Shown one piece after another: positions 1 to 5,864 of a stretch of 17,538 bases of DNA (its first letter is position 1; each line of letters opens with the position of its first letter). The translations under genes were made by a program, and so were the position numbers. The DNA comes from Anaerolineaceae bacterium. GTDB taxonomy: Bacteria; Planctomycetota; Phycisphaerae; FEN-1346; JAACEH01. The notes below the pieces were generated by a model that searched no databases, was not told the origin of the DNA, and saw only the letters and a program-made list of their open reading frames with translations. The stretch is taken from contig JAACEH010000027.1 in assembly GCA_011682595.1 (NCBI GenBank), positions 1 through 17,538 of the forward strand. The letters run 5' to 3'.

Positions 1-907
1 GAACTCCCGCCGTGGCCTGCAGACTCTGGTAAGCGTCGAACCCCGCAGCCACAAAATCGTCCAGCAGCGGCAGATTGTTCCCGCAGGCGTGCTTGACCAC
101 AAACTGTCCGCGCTCGTGCAGGTGCTCGCAGCGGGCCTTGTAGGCCGGGAAACAGAACTCGTGCCACATGGCCGGCGAGATCATCGGCCCGGCATTGTAA
201 GCAAAATCGCTCCCCCACAGCACGCCGTCCTGACCGTCGCGAATCGCCCAGCCGTCCTTGACCAGCCCGGAGCGCACGTTGCAACGGATGGCCGCCTTGA
301 CCACCTCCGGCTCCTCGATGAACATCATCAAGCCCCGCTCCATGCCGCCCAGCAACGTCCAGCCGGCCTCCCCGCCGCTGGGGCCGCAAAGGAACCGCTG
401 CCCGCGAAACTCGGCGATCAGGGCGTCGACGACCTCGTAGACGCTCGCCTCCGGCGGCGCCGGCGGCGGGGCGTCGTCAAACTGCTCAACGGTCCACCGC
501 CCCTGGCGAGCCACGGGATCTTCGACGCAGGTTATGTCGTGCGTCGTCGATGAGTATTTGAAGATGCGGCCATGGCGGTCCTGCCAAGTGCTGTCATCGA
601 TCTTCCGCGGCGGGTCGGGCTCGTAGTCCTTTGGCGGCAAAAGTCCGCCGGCCATGGCGCAGACGTTCAGGATGTCGAAGCAGTCCATCTTGCGATAGAA
701 CTCGATGAAGTCCTCGCGCCAACTCTGGGCCACCTCGTCGCGGCGGCCTTCCCAGAGAGCTATCGTCGAAGCGGCCTTGTTGCGCAGGAAAGTCTCTCGC
801 CCCAGGACGGCCGACACCGTGTCGAAGTCGACCGCAAACTCGCCATAAGGCACGCGGTCGACCGGCTCATGCCGCAGTGCGGCTATCACTCGCTCACGAC
901 TGTTCAC
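1..907 (-). CDS. Uroporphyrinogen decarboxylase-superfamily protein (3' end outside window)
   Basis: The first 302 codons are visible and the C-terminus lies beyond the left edge. The protein opens VNSRERVIAALRHEPVDRVP, the usual N-terminus of URO-D superfamily proteins (uroporphyrinogen decarboxylases and MtaA/CmuA-type cobamide methyltransferases). Later landmarks are GPSGGEAGWTLLGGMERG, a WGSDFAYNAGPMISP stretch, and VVKHACGNN followed by LLDDFVAAGFDAYQSLQ near residues 270-300. The H-x-C-G element matches the region that binds zinc in the methyltransferase branch. Divergent members of this branch are frequent in planctomycetes and are usually not haem enzymes, so the substrate is unknown. 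The start is GTG at 905-907, preceded by AAAAGGAGT at good spacing. An in-frame ATG start is not seen. A promoter (966-993) and a 5'-terminal hairpin (936-959) precede it. Family confidence is high; the reaction is unassigned. Confidence 0.85.
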   Translation of the reverse strand, partial: MNSRERVIAALRHEPVDRVPYGEFAVDFDTVSAVLGRETFLRNKAASTIALWEGRRDEVAQSWREDFIEFYRKMDCFDILNVCAMAGGLLPPKDYEPDPPRKIDDSTWQDRHGRIFKYSSTTHDITCVEDPVARQGRWTVEQFDDAPPPAPPEASVYEVVDALIAEFRGQRFLCGPSGGEAGWTLLGGMERGLMMFIEEPEVVKAAIRCNVRSGLVKDGWAIRDGQDGVLWGSDFAYNAGPMISPAMWHEFCFPAYKARCEHLHERGQFVVKHACGNNLPLLDDFVAAGFDAYQSLQATAGV

Positions 908-935
908 AATCGGGACTCCTTTTCGGAATCGGGCA

Positions 936-959
936 CCCGGGCCGACGATTCGACCCGAG
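936..959 (-). promoter_or_regulatory. 5'-terminal hairpin in the URO-D-family leader
   Basis: On the minus strand CTCGGGTCGA pairs with TCGGCCCGGG around an ATCG loop, giving a 10-bp stem with two T/U-G wobbles. It starts almost exactly where transcription from the promoter at 966-993 should begin (about 959), so it would cap the mRNA 5' end. The wobble pairs make it a better hairpin in the minus-strand RNA than in the plus-strand RNA. A stabilising 5' stem is the simplest reading; regulation is not shown. Confidence 0.4.
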
Positions 960-965
960 GGGGCC

Positions 966-993
966 ATTCTAACGACTCCCGGGGTAGTGGCAA
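966..993 (-). promoter_or_regulatory. Sigma-70-type promoter for the URO-D-family gene
   Basis: On the minus strand the -35 box is TTGCCA (988-993; 5 of 6 match TTGACA) and the -10 box is TAGAAT (966-971; 5 of 6 match TATAAT), with a 16-nt spacer. The predicted start of transcription is near 959, giving a leader of about 52 nt to the GTG at 907. Confidence 0.6.
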
Positions 994-1049
994 GACCCGC
1001 TTCCTCTGCAACGACCGGGCGGGGGGCGGGAGCAGGATTGGTGGGCGAA

Positions 1050-1074
1050 CCAGATATTGTTGCCCTCCAGATAT
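1050..1074. repeat. Direct repeat CCAGATAT x2, 17-bp period
   Basis: CCAGATAT occurs at 1050-1057 and 1067-1074 in the gap between the divergent URO-D-family and cold-shock genes. The rest of the 908-1203 stretch holds no gene, RNA or repeat that I can support. The repeat could be an operator pair or chance. Confidence 0.25.
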
Positions 1075-1203
1075 CAAGCGAACACTGTTGAATCTAGTAT
1101 GGCAGCCACCAGGGGGGCGCAACATGTTGGGCTTCCCGGCCGCAGAACGCTCCCGCAACCTGCCCGTCCGCCCTGGAAACGGCGAATAAAGAGGGATTTT
1201 GAT

Positions 1204-1231
1204 TTGACTGGCCGAAAAGCCGTGCTATGCT
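1204..1231 (+). promoter_or_regulatory. Promoter of the cold-shock gene (extended -10)
   Basis: The -35 box is TTGACT (1204-1209) and the -10 box is TATGCT (1226-1231), with a 16-nt spacer and a TGC extension just before the -10. Transcription would begin near 1238, leaving a leader of about 190 nt before the ATG at 1427. A second extended -10-like word, TGGTAGAAT (1237-1245), has no -35 at proper distance. A long leader is usual for cold-inducible csp genes. Confidence 0.55.
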
Positions 1232-1329
1232 TATTCTGGTAGAATGTCTATGTACTTTGATGTCCACTTTGTCGACGCTGTGGGATGCGTGCAGTGGTGC
1301 GGTGTTGCAAACAATTTAGGGTTTGTTCC

Positions 1330-1385
1330 GGCCGAAGGGATGCGGTGTAAGCTTCCTGTTCGGCCTTTTTCTTTTTTTTGTTTTT
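1330..1385 (+). terminator. Terminator-like hairpin and U-tract inside the cold-shock leader
   Basis: GGCCGAA (1330-1336) pairs perfectly with TTCGGCC (1359-1365). It is followed at once by a very T-rich tract (1366-1385: five T, C, eight T, G, five T). The inner loop can add a few pairs, GGGA with TTCC around a bulge. This sits after the promoter at 1204-1231 and about 40 nt before the start codon of the cold-shock gene. It therefore looks like an intrinsic attenuator, or the end of a separate leader RNA. Confidence 0.45.
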
Positions 1386-1426
1386 CTCTGGCTGCAGAGG
1401 GGCGGTGACTTTGGGAGGATCTTGGT

Positions 1427-1633
1427 ATGGCGCGCGGCAAGGTGAAGTGGTTCAACGACCAGAAGGGGTTTGGTTTCATTGAAGCGCCGGAGTTCGGTGG
1501 CGACGTGTTCGTCCACTATTCGGGGATCAGCGCCGAAGGTTTCAGGACACTGGCCGAGGGCGACGAAGTCGAGTTCGAACTGACCCAGGGCCCCAAGGGC
1601 CCCAAGGCCGAGAACGTCGTGAAGGTCATGTAG
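1427..1633 (+). CDS. csp: Cold-shock domain protein (CspA family)
   Basis: This 68-residue single-domain OB-fold protein has the length of the CspA family. It opens [22 protein letters not shown]1 (KGFGFI) is at residues 13-18 and RNP2 (DVFVHYS) at 26-32, the two aromatic-rich motifs that bind single-stranded RNA and DNA. The family melts RNA secondary structure and acts as an RNA chaperone or antiterminator in the cytoplasm, either in the cold or constitutively. GGGAGG at 1413-1418 is 8 nt before the ATG, a strong ribosome-binding site. The gene is monocistronic, with its own promoter (1204-1231), a long leader with a terminator-like element (1330-1385) and a strong terminator (1675-1704). 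Which paralogue it is cannot be told from one copy. Confidence 0.95.
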   Translation: MARGKVKWFNDQKGFGFIEAPEFGGDVFVHYSGISAEGFRTLAEGDEVEFELTQGPKGPKAENVVKVM

Positions 1634-1674
1634 AAACAGAGAAGGCCCGGGACTTTCAAGGTTATACCAGAAGA

Positions 1675-1704
1675 CCCCGCTCGGGTAACCCGAGCGGGGT
1701 TTTC
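1675..1704 (+). terminator. Rho-independent terminator of the cold-shock gene
   Basis: CCCCGCTCGGG (1675-1685) pairs perfectly with CCCGAGCGGGG (1689-1699) around a TAA loop, giving an 11-bp stem followed by TTTTC. It lies 41 nt after the stop codon. The 1705-1860 stretch beyond it holds nothing further that I can support. Confidence 0.9.
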
Positions 1705-1860
1705 TGATGTGCCGATTTCCGCGCGAGTTAACTGGCACGTTATAGCCGGACAGACACAACAACCGGGGGCCACGATTGCGCGACCCAGCAACCGCGCTGG
1801 TCAGCCAACGGACATAACTGCACACAGCGCAGCCATTGGTGCCCGGCTCGCGCCACCTCC

Positions 1861-2694
1861 TTACAAAGCGGAGTCATCATCAGCCGGTGTAATAGTAGCG
1901 TCCTCTGCCACTCTTGTTTCTGTCGGCTCTGCTTCGACCTTTGGTTTCTTCTTTATTTGTCTCTTCTGTTTCCGCGCTGGCAAGAGTATTTTCATCGAGT
2001 CCAACTGCCCAGCGGCAGCTTCGTTGAGCAGCTTTCGGACGCCTGTAACCACTTCCTCTGGCTTAATCAGGATGCCTGTTGCCTTGCGCAGTCGCCTGCG
2101 CAAAAGCCTGATTGATTCCTCTGACAAGACTGCTCCAAGAATGTTCTTGGCTGTTAGAACAGTCCGCTTTGCCCAGAGATCGTCTAAGCCGCCTTTCCTG
2201 ATATTGCGGTAGCTTATCAATTGAAACTTAGTCCACAGCACTGTCGGATCATCCTCTAGCAGATTCCATGAGTCCAAAGGCGTAACCTCTGGCGGCTGTC
2301 CAAAAGCGACATGATACAAACGCCACTCTCTGCCATTAGTTAGGACTATCCATTCGCAGCCAGCATTGATCGCGTAAGACGAAACTTGCTTAAGATGCTT
2401 CCTCGCTAAATCTACGTTGACTCTCTTTAGCTCGACCAATACAACTGGCTTTATATCCTCGCCCGACTCAAGCTGTATGGCAAAATCGCAATGCTCGGTC
2501 TCGCCCGATCCTCTCACCGCATGTTCGCGCGAGATATGCTTAAACGCATCGTAGCCCAGCAGCGATTCAAAGATACGCTCAACGCGCCTACGGGTCTCGG
2601 CTTCGTTGCCGTCAGCTTTGGCAACTGCGGCAACCATATTTCGCGCATTGACAATTATCCGCCTACTTTCCTTATCTAGCCTCTGCTTAGCCAT
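1861..2694 (-). CDS. Orphan HsdR N-terminal-type PD-(D/E)XK nuclease
   Basis: This 277-residue protein resembles the type I restriction HsdR N-terminal domain (HSDR_N) families. The nuclease core shows a candidate Glu at 43, Asp 70 (HCDFAI), then E88-L-K90 (VLVELKR), a Q103-x3-Y107 element and TNGREWRLY near 119-127. It has no helicase/translocase domain, and no HsdM or HsdS lies nearby. The C-terminus has a basic stretch (KQKRQIKKKPK) followed by an acidic tail. The chosen start is the ATG at 2692-2694, with GGAGG 10 nt upstream. A longer reading from 2748 would begin upstream of the promoter -10 and is rejected. The gene is visibly AT-richer than its neighbours and uses AGA, TTA and AAA-type codons they avoid, which suggests horizontal transfer. 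A defence role is inferred; a solitary nuclease could also act in repair. Confidence 0.75.
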   Translation of the reverse strand: MAKQRLDKESRRIIVNARNMVAAVAKADGNEAETRRRVERIFESLLGYDAFKHISREHAVRGSGETEHCDFAIQLESGEDIKPVVLVELKRVNVDLARKHLKQVSSYAINAGCEWIVLTNGREWRLYHVAFGQPPEVTPLDSWNLLEDDPTVLWTKFQLISYRNIRKGGLDDLWAKRTVLTAKNILGAVLSEESIRLLRRRLRKATGILIKPEEVVTGVRKLLNEAAAGQLDSMKILLPARKQKRQIKKKPKVEAEPTETRVAEDATITPADDDSAL

Positions 2695-2738
2695 AGCCCG
2701 TTGTCCTCCACATAGTATCCGTGTCTCTAGAGGCGGTG

Positions 2739-2767
2739 AGTGTAGCATGGTCTTTATCGGAATGCAA
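2739..2767 (-). promoter_or_regulatory. Promoter of the HsdR_N-like gene (extended -10)
   Basis: On the minus strand TTGCAT (2762-2767), a 17-nt spacer and TACACT (2739-2744) with a preceding TGC make an extended -10 promoter. The -35 is weak (3 of 6). Transcription would start near 2732, about 38 nt before the chosen ATG at 2694. Confidence 0.45.
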
Positions 2768-2833
2768 TTATGAATCCTTATCTCCTTTCGCTTTCGCGCT
2801 GCGTTCTAATTGTCTTTCGCCAGGCCGGGTGCG

Positions 2834-2894
2834 GGAGGGGCACTCCGTGCAACACATTCGACATTCGCTCTGACACGACGTGTCGTGTCCCTAC
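2834..2894. repeat. Degenerate inverted REP pair (REPIN-like)
   Basis: On the plus strand GGAG (2834-2837) precedes a small hairpin, GCAC-TCC-GTGC (2840-2850). On the minus strand GTAG (2891-2894) precedes a strong hairpin, GACACGAC-AC-GTCGTGTC (2872-2889). Both therefore read tetranucleotide, GG, hairpin, and they face each other. The plus-strand half matches the right half of the repeat at 11271-11298 at 14 of 17 positions by eye. The element lies between the 3' end of the permease gene and the upstream side of the HsdR_N-like gene. No T-run follows the hairpin, so it is not a classical terminator. Confidence 0.45.
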
Positions 2895-2900
2895 AACCGC

Positions 2901-4844
2901 TCAGGCCTTCTGGCGGGTTTGTTGGTCGAAGGTTTTGACCATGGACCGCAGGCGGAACCAGGCGAAGAGGCCGTAGCCCACCGCAGCCACCAGGACGCCG
3001 ACGTGGATTCCCATGTACCGGTAGACGTCGTACCAGATGTCGCCGGCGCCGGCGGCGTACTTGTCGTGGAAACCTTCGGGCATGATGCAGGCGTACATGG
3101 CCATGAAGGGGCTGGCGAAGGCGGCCACCCACCCGGCCAGGGGCACCCAGGAGGTGACAAAGCAGCAGCAGGTCACCAGCAGCGAATAACCCAGCACGAC
3201 CAGGGCCGAGTAGAGGGCGGCGGTGCCGCTCTTTTTGGCCTTCAGGCTGAAGGTCATGCCCATGGTCACCACGGCGGCGGCCAGCGCCCCGGCCACGATC
3301 AGGGGGTGGGTCACCGAGACAAGGGGCCAGTTGGCCCAGGTGGCCCGGCTGCCGCCGATCAAGGGCCCGGCGGCGGGTTTGACGGCGGCCGCCAGGGACT
3401 TGGGGACGATGCCGGCCAGATAATCTTCGACCGGTAAGCGGGCCACCAGCAGGGCCCCCAGGGTCACCAGAAGCATCATGCCCAGGAACATCCCTAAGTA
3501 GCGGATGATGCCCCAGACCTTGCCGGCGATGAAGTAGCGGGGCGTGATGGGCGTGGCCAGCAGGAGGTCGAGCGTGCCGTCCTCCCGTTCATAGCTGATG
3601 CACGTGGCGGCCAGGGTCGCCCCGACGACCAGCATGACGAACATCTGGACAACGGTGACCGCGAAGACAAACCAGCGGGCGTCGCCGGCCGAGAAGCCCG
3701 TGACTTTCATGACCAGAAGGGCATAGAGGGCCAGGATGGCAAACAGGATGTAGAAGAACTGGACCAGGCTCCGTTTGCCGGTCGCGGTTCGGGTGACCCT
3801 TTCGCGCCAGGCGATGGGGTTGTCCCAGACAGAGTGCGGCTTGCGATGGCGCTTGGCCAGGAAGAACCAGACCGTCAGGGCGGTCAGCCCGGCCAGCAGG
3901 CCGAAGGCGGTCAGCCCCCCGGCCCGGCCGAGAGCCCGGACTAACACGGCGCACGTTCCGGCAGCAAGGCAGGTCCCGAGAACCGCGGCCAGGATGATGG
4001 AGATTCGTCTGGCCCGGCCGCCGTAGCCGCGAGCCAGGCGGCGCACGAAGACGGCCGCCAGGATGAGGATGGCGGCGCTCATCACCGTGCTGTAGACCAG
4101 GTATCCGTACTCGGGGTAGTAAGTCCAGAACTCGGTGAAGCTGACCTCGCCGAGCAGCGGCCGGACTGTCTGCCCGCTCATCAGGGTGCTCTGGATGGCC
4201 CCGATGGGGTGCAGCCAGTCCAGCAGCCCGCCGCCGGGCGGATAGCCGGGGATGCCCAGGCGCGGCAGGATCGAGTGGTCGAGTCCCCAGATGCCGACCA
4301 GGTAGGCGGTGATGAACAGGAAGAAGCCGATCATGACCCGCCGCGTTCCGGTGTAGGCGATGCTGATGGCGATGGCGATCGATCCGGTCAGCAGGGCGCT
4401 GGTGGCGGCGATGCCGTAACTGAGGACGACGTCCTTGAGTTCGAAGCCGCCGAAGTAGTAGAGCAGGGCAAACAGCGGCAAGGTCGAAAACAGAATGGCC
4501 AGGACAAAGAACAGCCGCGAGGCCAGCGAGCCGAGGACGATCTGCAGGTTCGACAGCGGCGTGGCCAGCAGGACGCTGAAAGTCTGCGAGTCGCGTTCCT
4601 GGGAGATGGCCCCGGCGGTGTAGATCGGGGCCAGCATGAGAATGAGTATCAGTTGTGCGTAGCTGACGGCGCAGAACAGTTGTTCGCCCAGTTCCGCCGG
4701 GTCCAGCCCGACCACGAGCAGGATGACGATCATCGTAATCAGGATGGCCACCAGGTAGCCGACACGCACCCAGACGTGCCGCGCCCGCCGGCCCGAGGAG
4801 GTCAGCACGCGAAGAAAGATGGGATTGATTTGCGGTACTTCCAC
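2901..4844 (-). CDS. ABC-2-type transporter permease, tandem-duplicated
   Basis: This 647-residue integral membrane protein has about 14 hydrophobic segments (for example 28-46, 57-80, 111-131, 140-165, 170-188, 250-268, 392-415, 450-468, 513-535, 545-590 and 612-632). It is two ABC-2 permease halves in one chain. The first half has NPIFLR at 7-12 and ISQERDSQTFSVLLATP at 80-96. The second has NPIAWRE at 342-348 and ISYEREDGTLDLLLATP at 416-432. The coupling-type ER-x(3)-T motif is thus present twice, so one chain could form a full transmembrane unit, whereas most ABC-2 permeases of half this size dimerise. The start is GTG at 4842-4844, with a GGGGGAAA Shine-Dalgarno, 35 nt after the ATPase stop. 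The substrate is unknown. It is the last gene of the run from 11142. Confidence 0.88.
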   Translation of the reverse strand: MEVPQINPIFLRVLTSSGRRARHVWVRVGYLVAILITMIVILLVVGLDPAELGEQLFCAVSYAQLILILMLAPIYTAGAISQERDSQTFSVLLATPLSNLQIVLGSLASRLFFVLAILFSTLPLFALLYYFGGFELKDVVLSYGIAATSALLTGSIAIAISIAYTGTRRVMIGFFLFITAYLVGIWGLDHSILPRLGIPGYPPGGGLLDWLHPIGAIQSTLMSGQTVRPLLGEVSFTEFWTYYPEYGYLVYSTVMSAAILILAAVFVRRLARGYGGRARRISIILAAVLGTCLAAGTCAVLVRALGRAGGLTAFGLLAGLTALTVWFFLAKRHRKPHSVWDNPIAWRERVTRTATGKRSLVQFFYILFAILALYALLVMKVTGFSAGDARWFVFAVTVVQMFVMLVVGATLAATCISYEREDGTLDLLLATPITPRYFIAGKVWGIIRYLGMFLGMMLLVTLGALLVARLPVEDYLAGIVPKSLAAAVKPAAGPLIGGSRATWANWPLVSVTHPLIVAGALAAAVVTMGMTFSLKAKKSGTAALYSALVVLGYSLLVTCCCFVTSWVPLAGWVAAFASPFMAMYACIMPEGFHDKYAAGAGDIWYDVYRYMGIHVGVLVAAVGYGLFAWFRLRSMVKTFDQQTRQKA

Positions 4845-4879
4845 GTCGCTTTCCCCCGAGTCGGCTGAGCCGGAGTGAG

Positions 4880-5806
4880 TTACTGCACAAGCCCTTCGGT
4901 CAGATGCATGAAGGCCGTCTCCAGGCTGGCCGGTTCTTCCTGGAAGGTCAGCAGCTTGTGGCCGCGCTCCAGCAGCATGTTGGCCAGAAACGAATAGTCC
5001 TCGACGTGTCCGACCATGGCCACCCTCAGCAGGCCGTCCTCGAGTCGCACCTCGGCCACCTCGCTGTGGGCCTCCAGGGCCTGGCGAGCCCGCTCGGGGT
5101 TTCCCGCCACGGCGATCCGCAGCACCGTCCGCAGGCGAACCTTGCGCATGATTTCATCGAGGCTGCCCTGGACGATCAGCTTGCCGCGCTCGATTATGCC
5201 GATCTTGTTGCACAGTTCGCCCAGTTCGCTCAGGATGTGGCTCGAGATCAGGATCGTCTTGCCCATGTTCTTCAGTTCCTTGAGCAGTTCGCGAATCTCG
5301 ATCCGGGCCCGCGGGTCCAGGCCGCTGGCCGGCTCGTCGAGCAGCAGCACCTTGGGGTTGTGCAACAGCACCCGGGCGATGCTCAGCCGCTGTTTCATGC
5401 CGCGGCTCAGACCGTTGACCGGCCTCGAGGTCTTCAGGGCCAGGTCGGTCAGTTCCAGCACGTCTTTGACCACCCGGCGGCGCTGCGGGTTGCGGATGCC
5501 GTAGGCCGCGGCGAAGAATTCCAGATACTCCTGGACCAGCATGTCCTCGTAGGCCCCGAAGTAATCGGGCACGAATCCGATCAGCGGACGAATCTTCCGC
5601 GAGTGCATGCCCACCACGTAGCCGCAGACCCGGGCCACGCCCCAGGTCGGCTGCAGCAGCGTGGCCAGCATGCGGATGGTCGTCGTTTTGCCGGCCCCGT
5701 TGGGACCGATGAAGCCGTAGCAGTCGCCCTCCTCGACCGACAGGTGGAGGTTGTCCACGGCCAGAAAATCACCGTACCTTTTCGTCAAAGCAATCGTCTG
5801 GATCAT
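4880..5806 (-). CDS. ABC transporter ATP-binding protein (CcmA/GldA type)
   Basis: This 308-residue ATPase would energise the permease encoded immediately downstream. Walker A is GPNGAGKT (34-41), the Q-loop region is GFVPDYFGAY (77-86, with Asp in place of Gln, common in this subfamily), the signature is LSRGMKQ (133-139), Walker B is VLLLDEP (153-159) with a SGLD D-loop (161-164), and the H-loop is ISSH (187-190). Beyond about residue 220 it carries the C-terminal extension typical of ABC-2 exporters. The start is the ATG at 5804-5806, preceded by GGCGGAGAGACGG. A longer reading from 5881 would overlap the stop of the preceding gene and adds a low-complexity tail, so it is rejected. The protein is cytoplasmic, at the inner face of the membrane. 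Confidence 0.93.
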   Translation of the reverse strand: MIQTIALTKRYGDFLAVDNLHLSVEEGDCYGFIGPNGAGKTTTIRMLATLLQPTWGVARVCGYVVGMHSRKIRPLIGFVPDYFGAYEDMLVQEYLEFFAAAYGIRNPQRRRVVKDVLELTDLALKTSRPVNGLSRGMKQRLSIARVLLHNPKVLLLDEPASGLDPRARIEIRELLKELKNMGKTILISSHILSELGELCNKIGIIERGKLIVQGSLDEIMRKVRLRTVLRIAVAGNPERARQALEAHSEVAEVRLEDGLLRVAMVGHVEDYSFLANMLLERGHKLLTFQEEPASLETAFMHLTEGLVQ

Positions 5807-5864
5807 CCGTCTCTCCGCCTTTGCCTGCCTGGCCAACCCGCCGGGGGAGCCCGGCTCGCCGCGC

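Noticed and set aside
1316..1825. Open frame antisense to the cold-shock gene
   Set aside because: It has no family signature and exists only because the opposite strand is GC-rich. The cold-shock protein is unmistakable and carries promoter, ribosome-binding site and terminator on the plus strand.
1709..2212. Plus-strand open frame after the cold-shock terminator
   Set aside because: It overlaps the HsdR_N-like gene on the other strand, has no ribosome-binding site or domain, and reads Ser/Ala/Arg-rich.
2692..2748. Longer N-terminus for the HsdR_N-like protein
   Set aside because: The longer reading starts upstream of the predicted -10 box (2739-2744) and lacks a ribosome-binding site, whereas the ATG at 2694 has GGAGG at 10 nt.
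2872..2889. Terminator for the ABC operon
   Set aside because: The hairpin is strong but no T-run follows on the minus strand. The GTAG head and the facing partner fit a REP unit better; it may still slow transcription.
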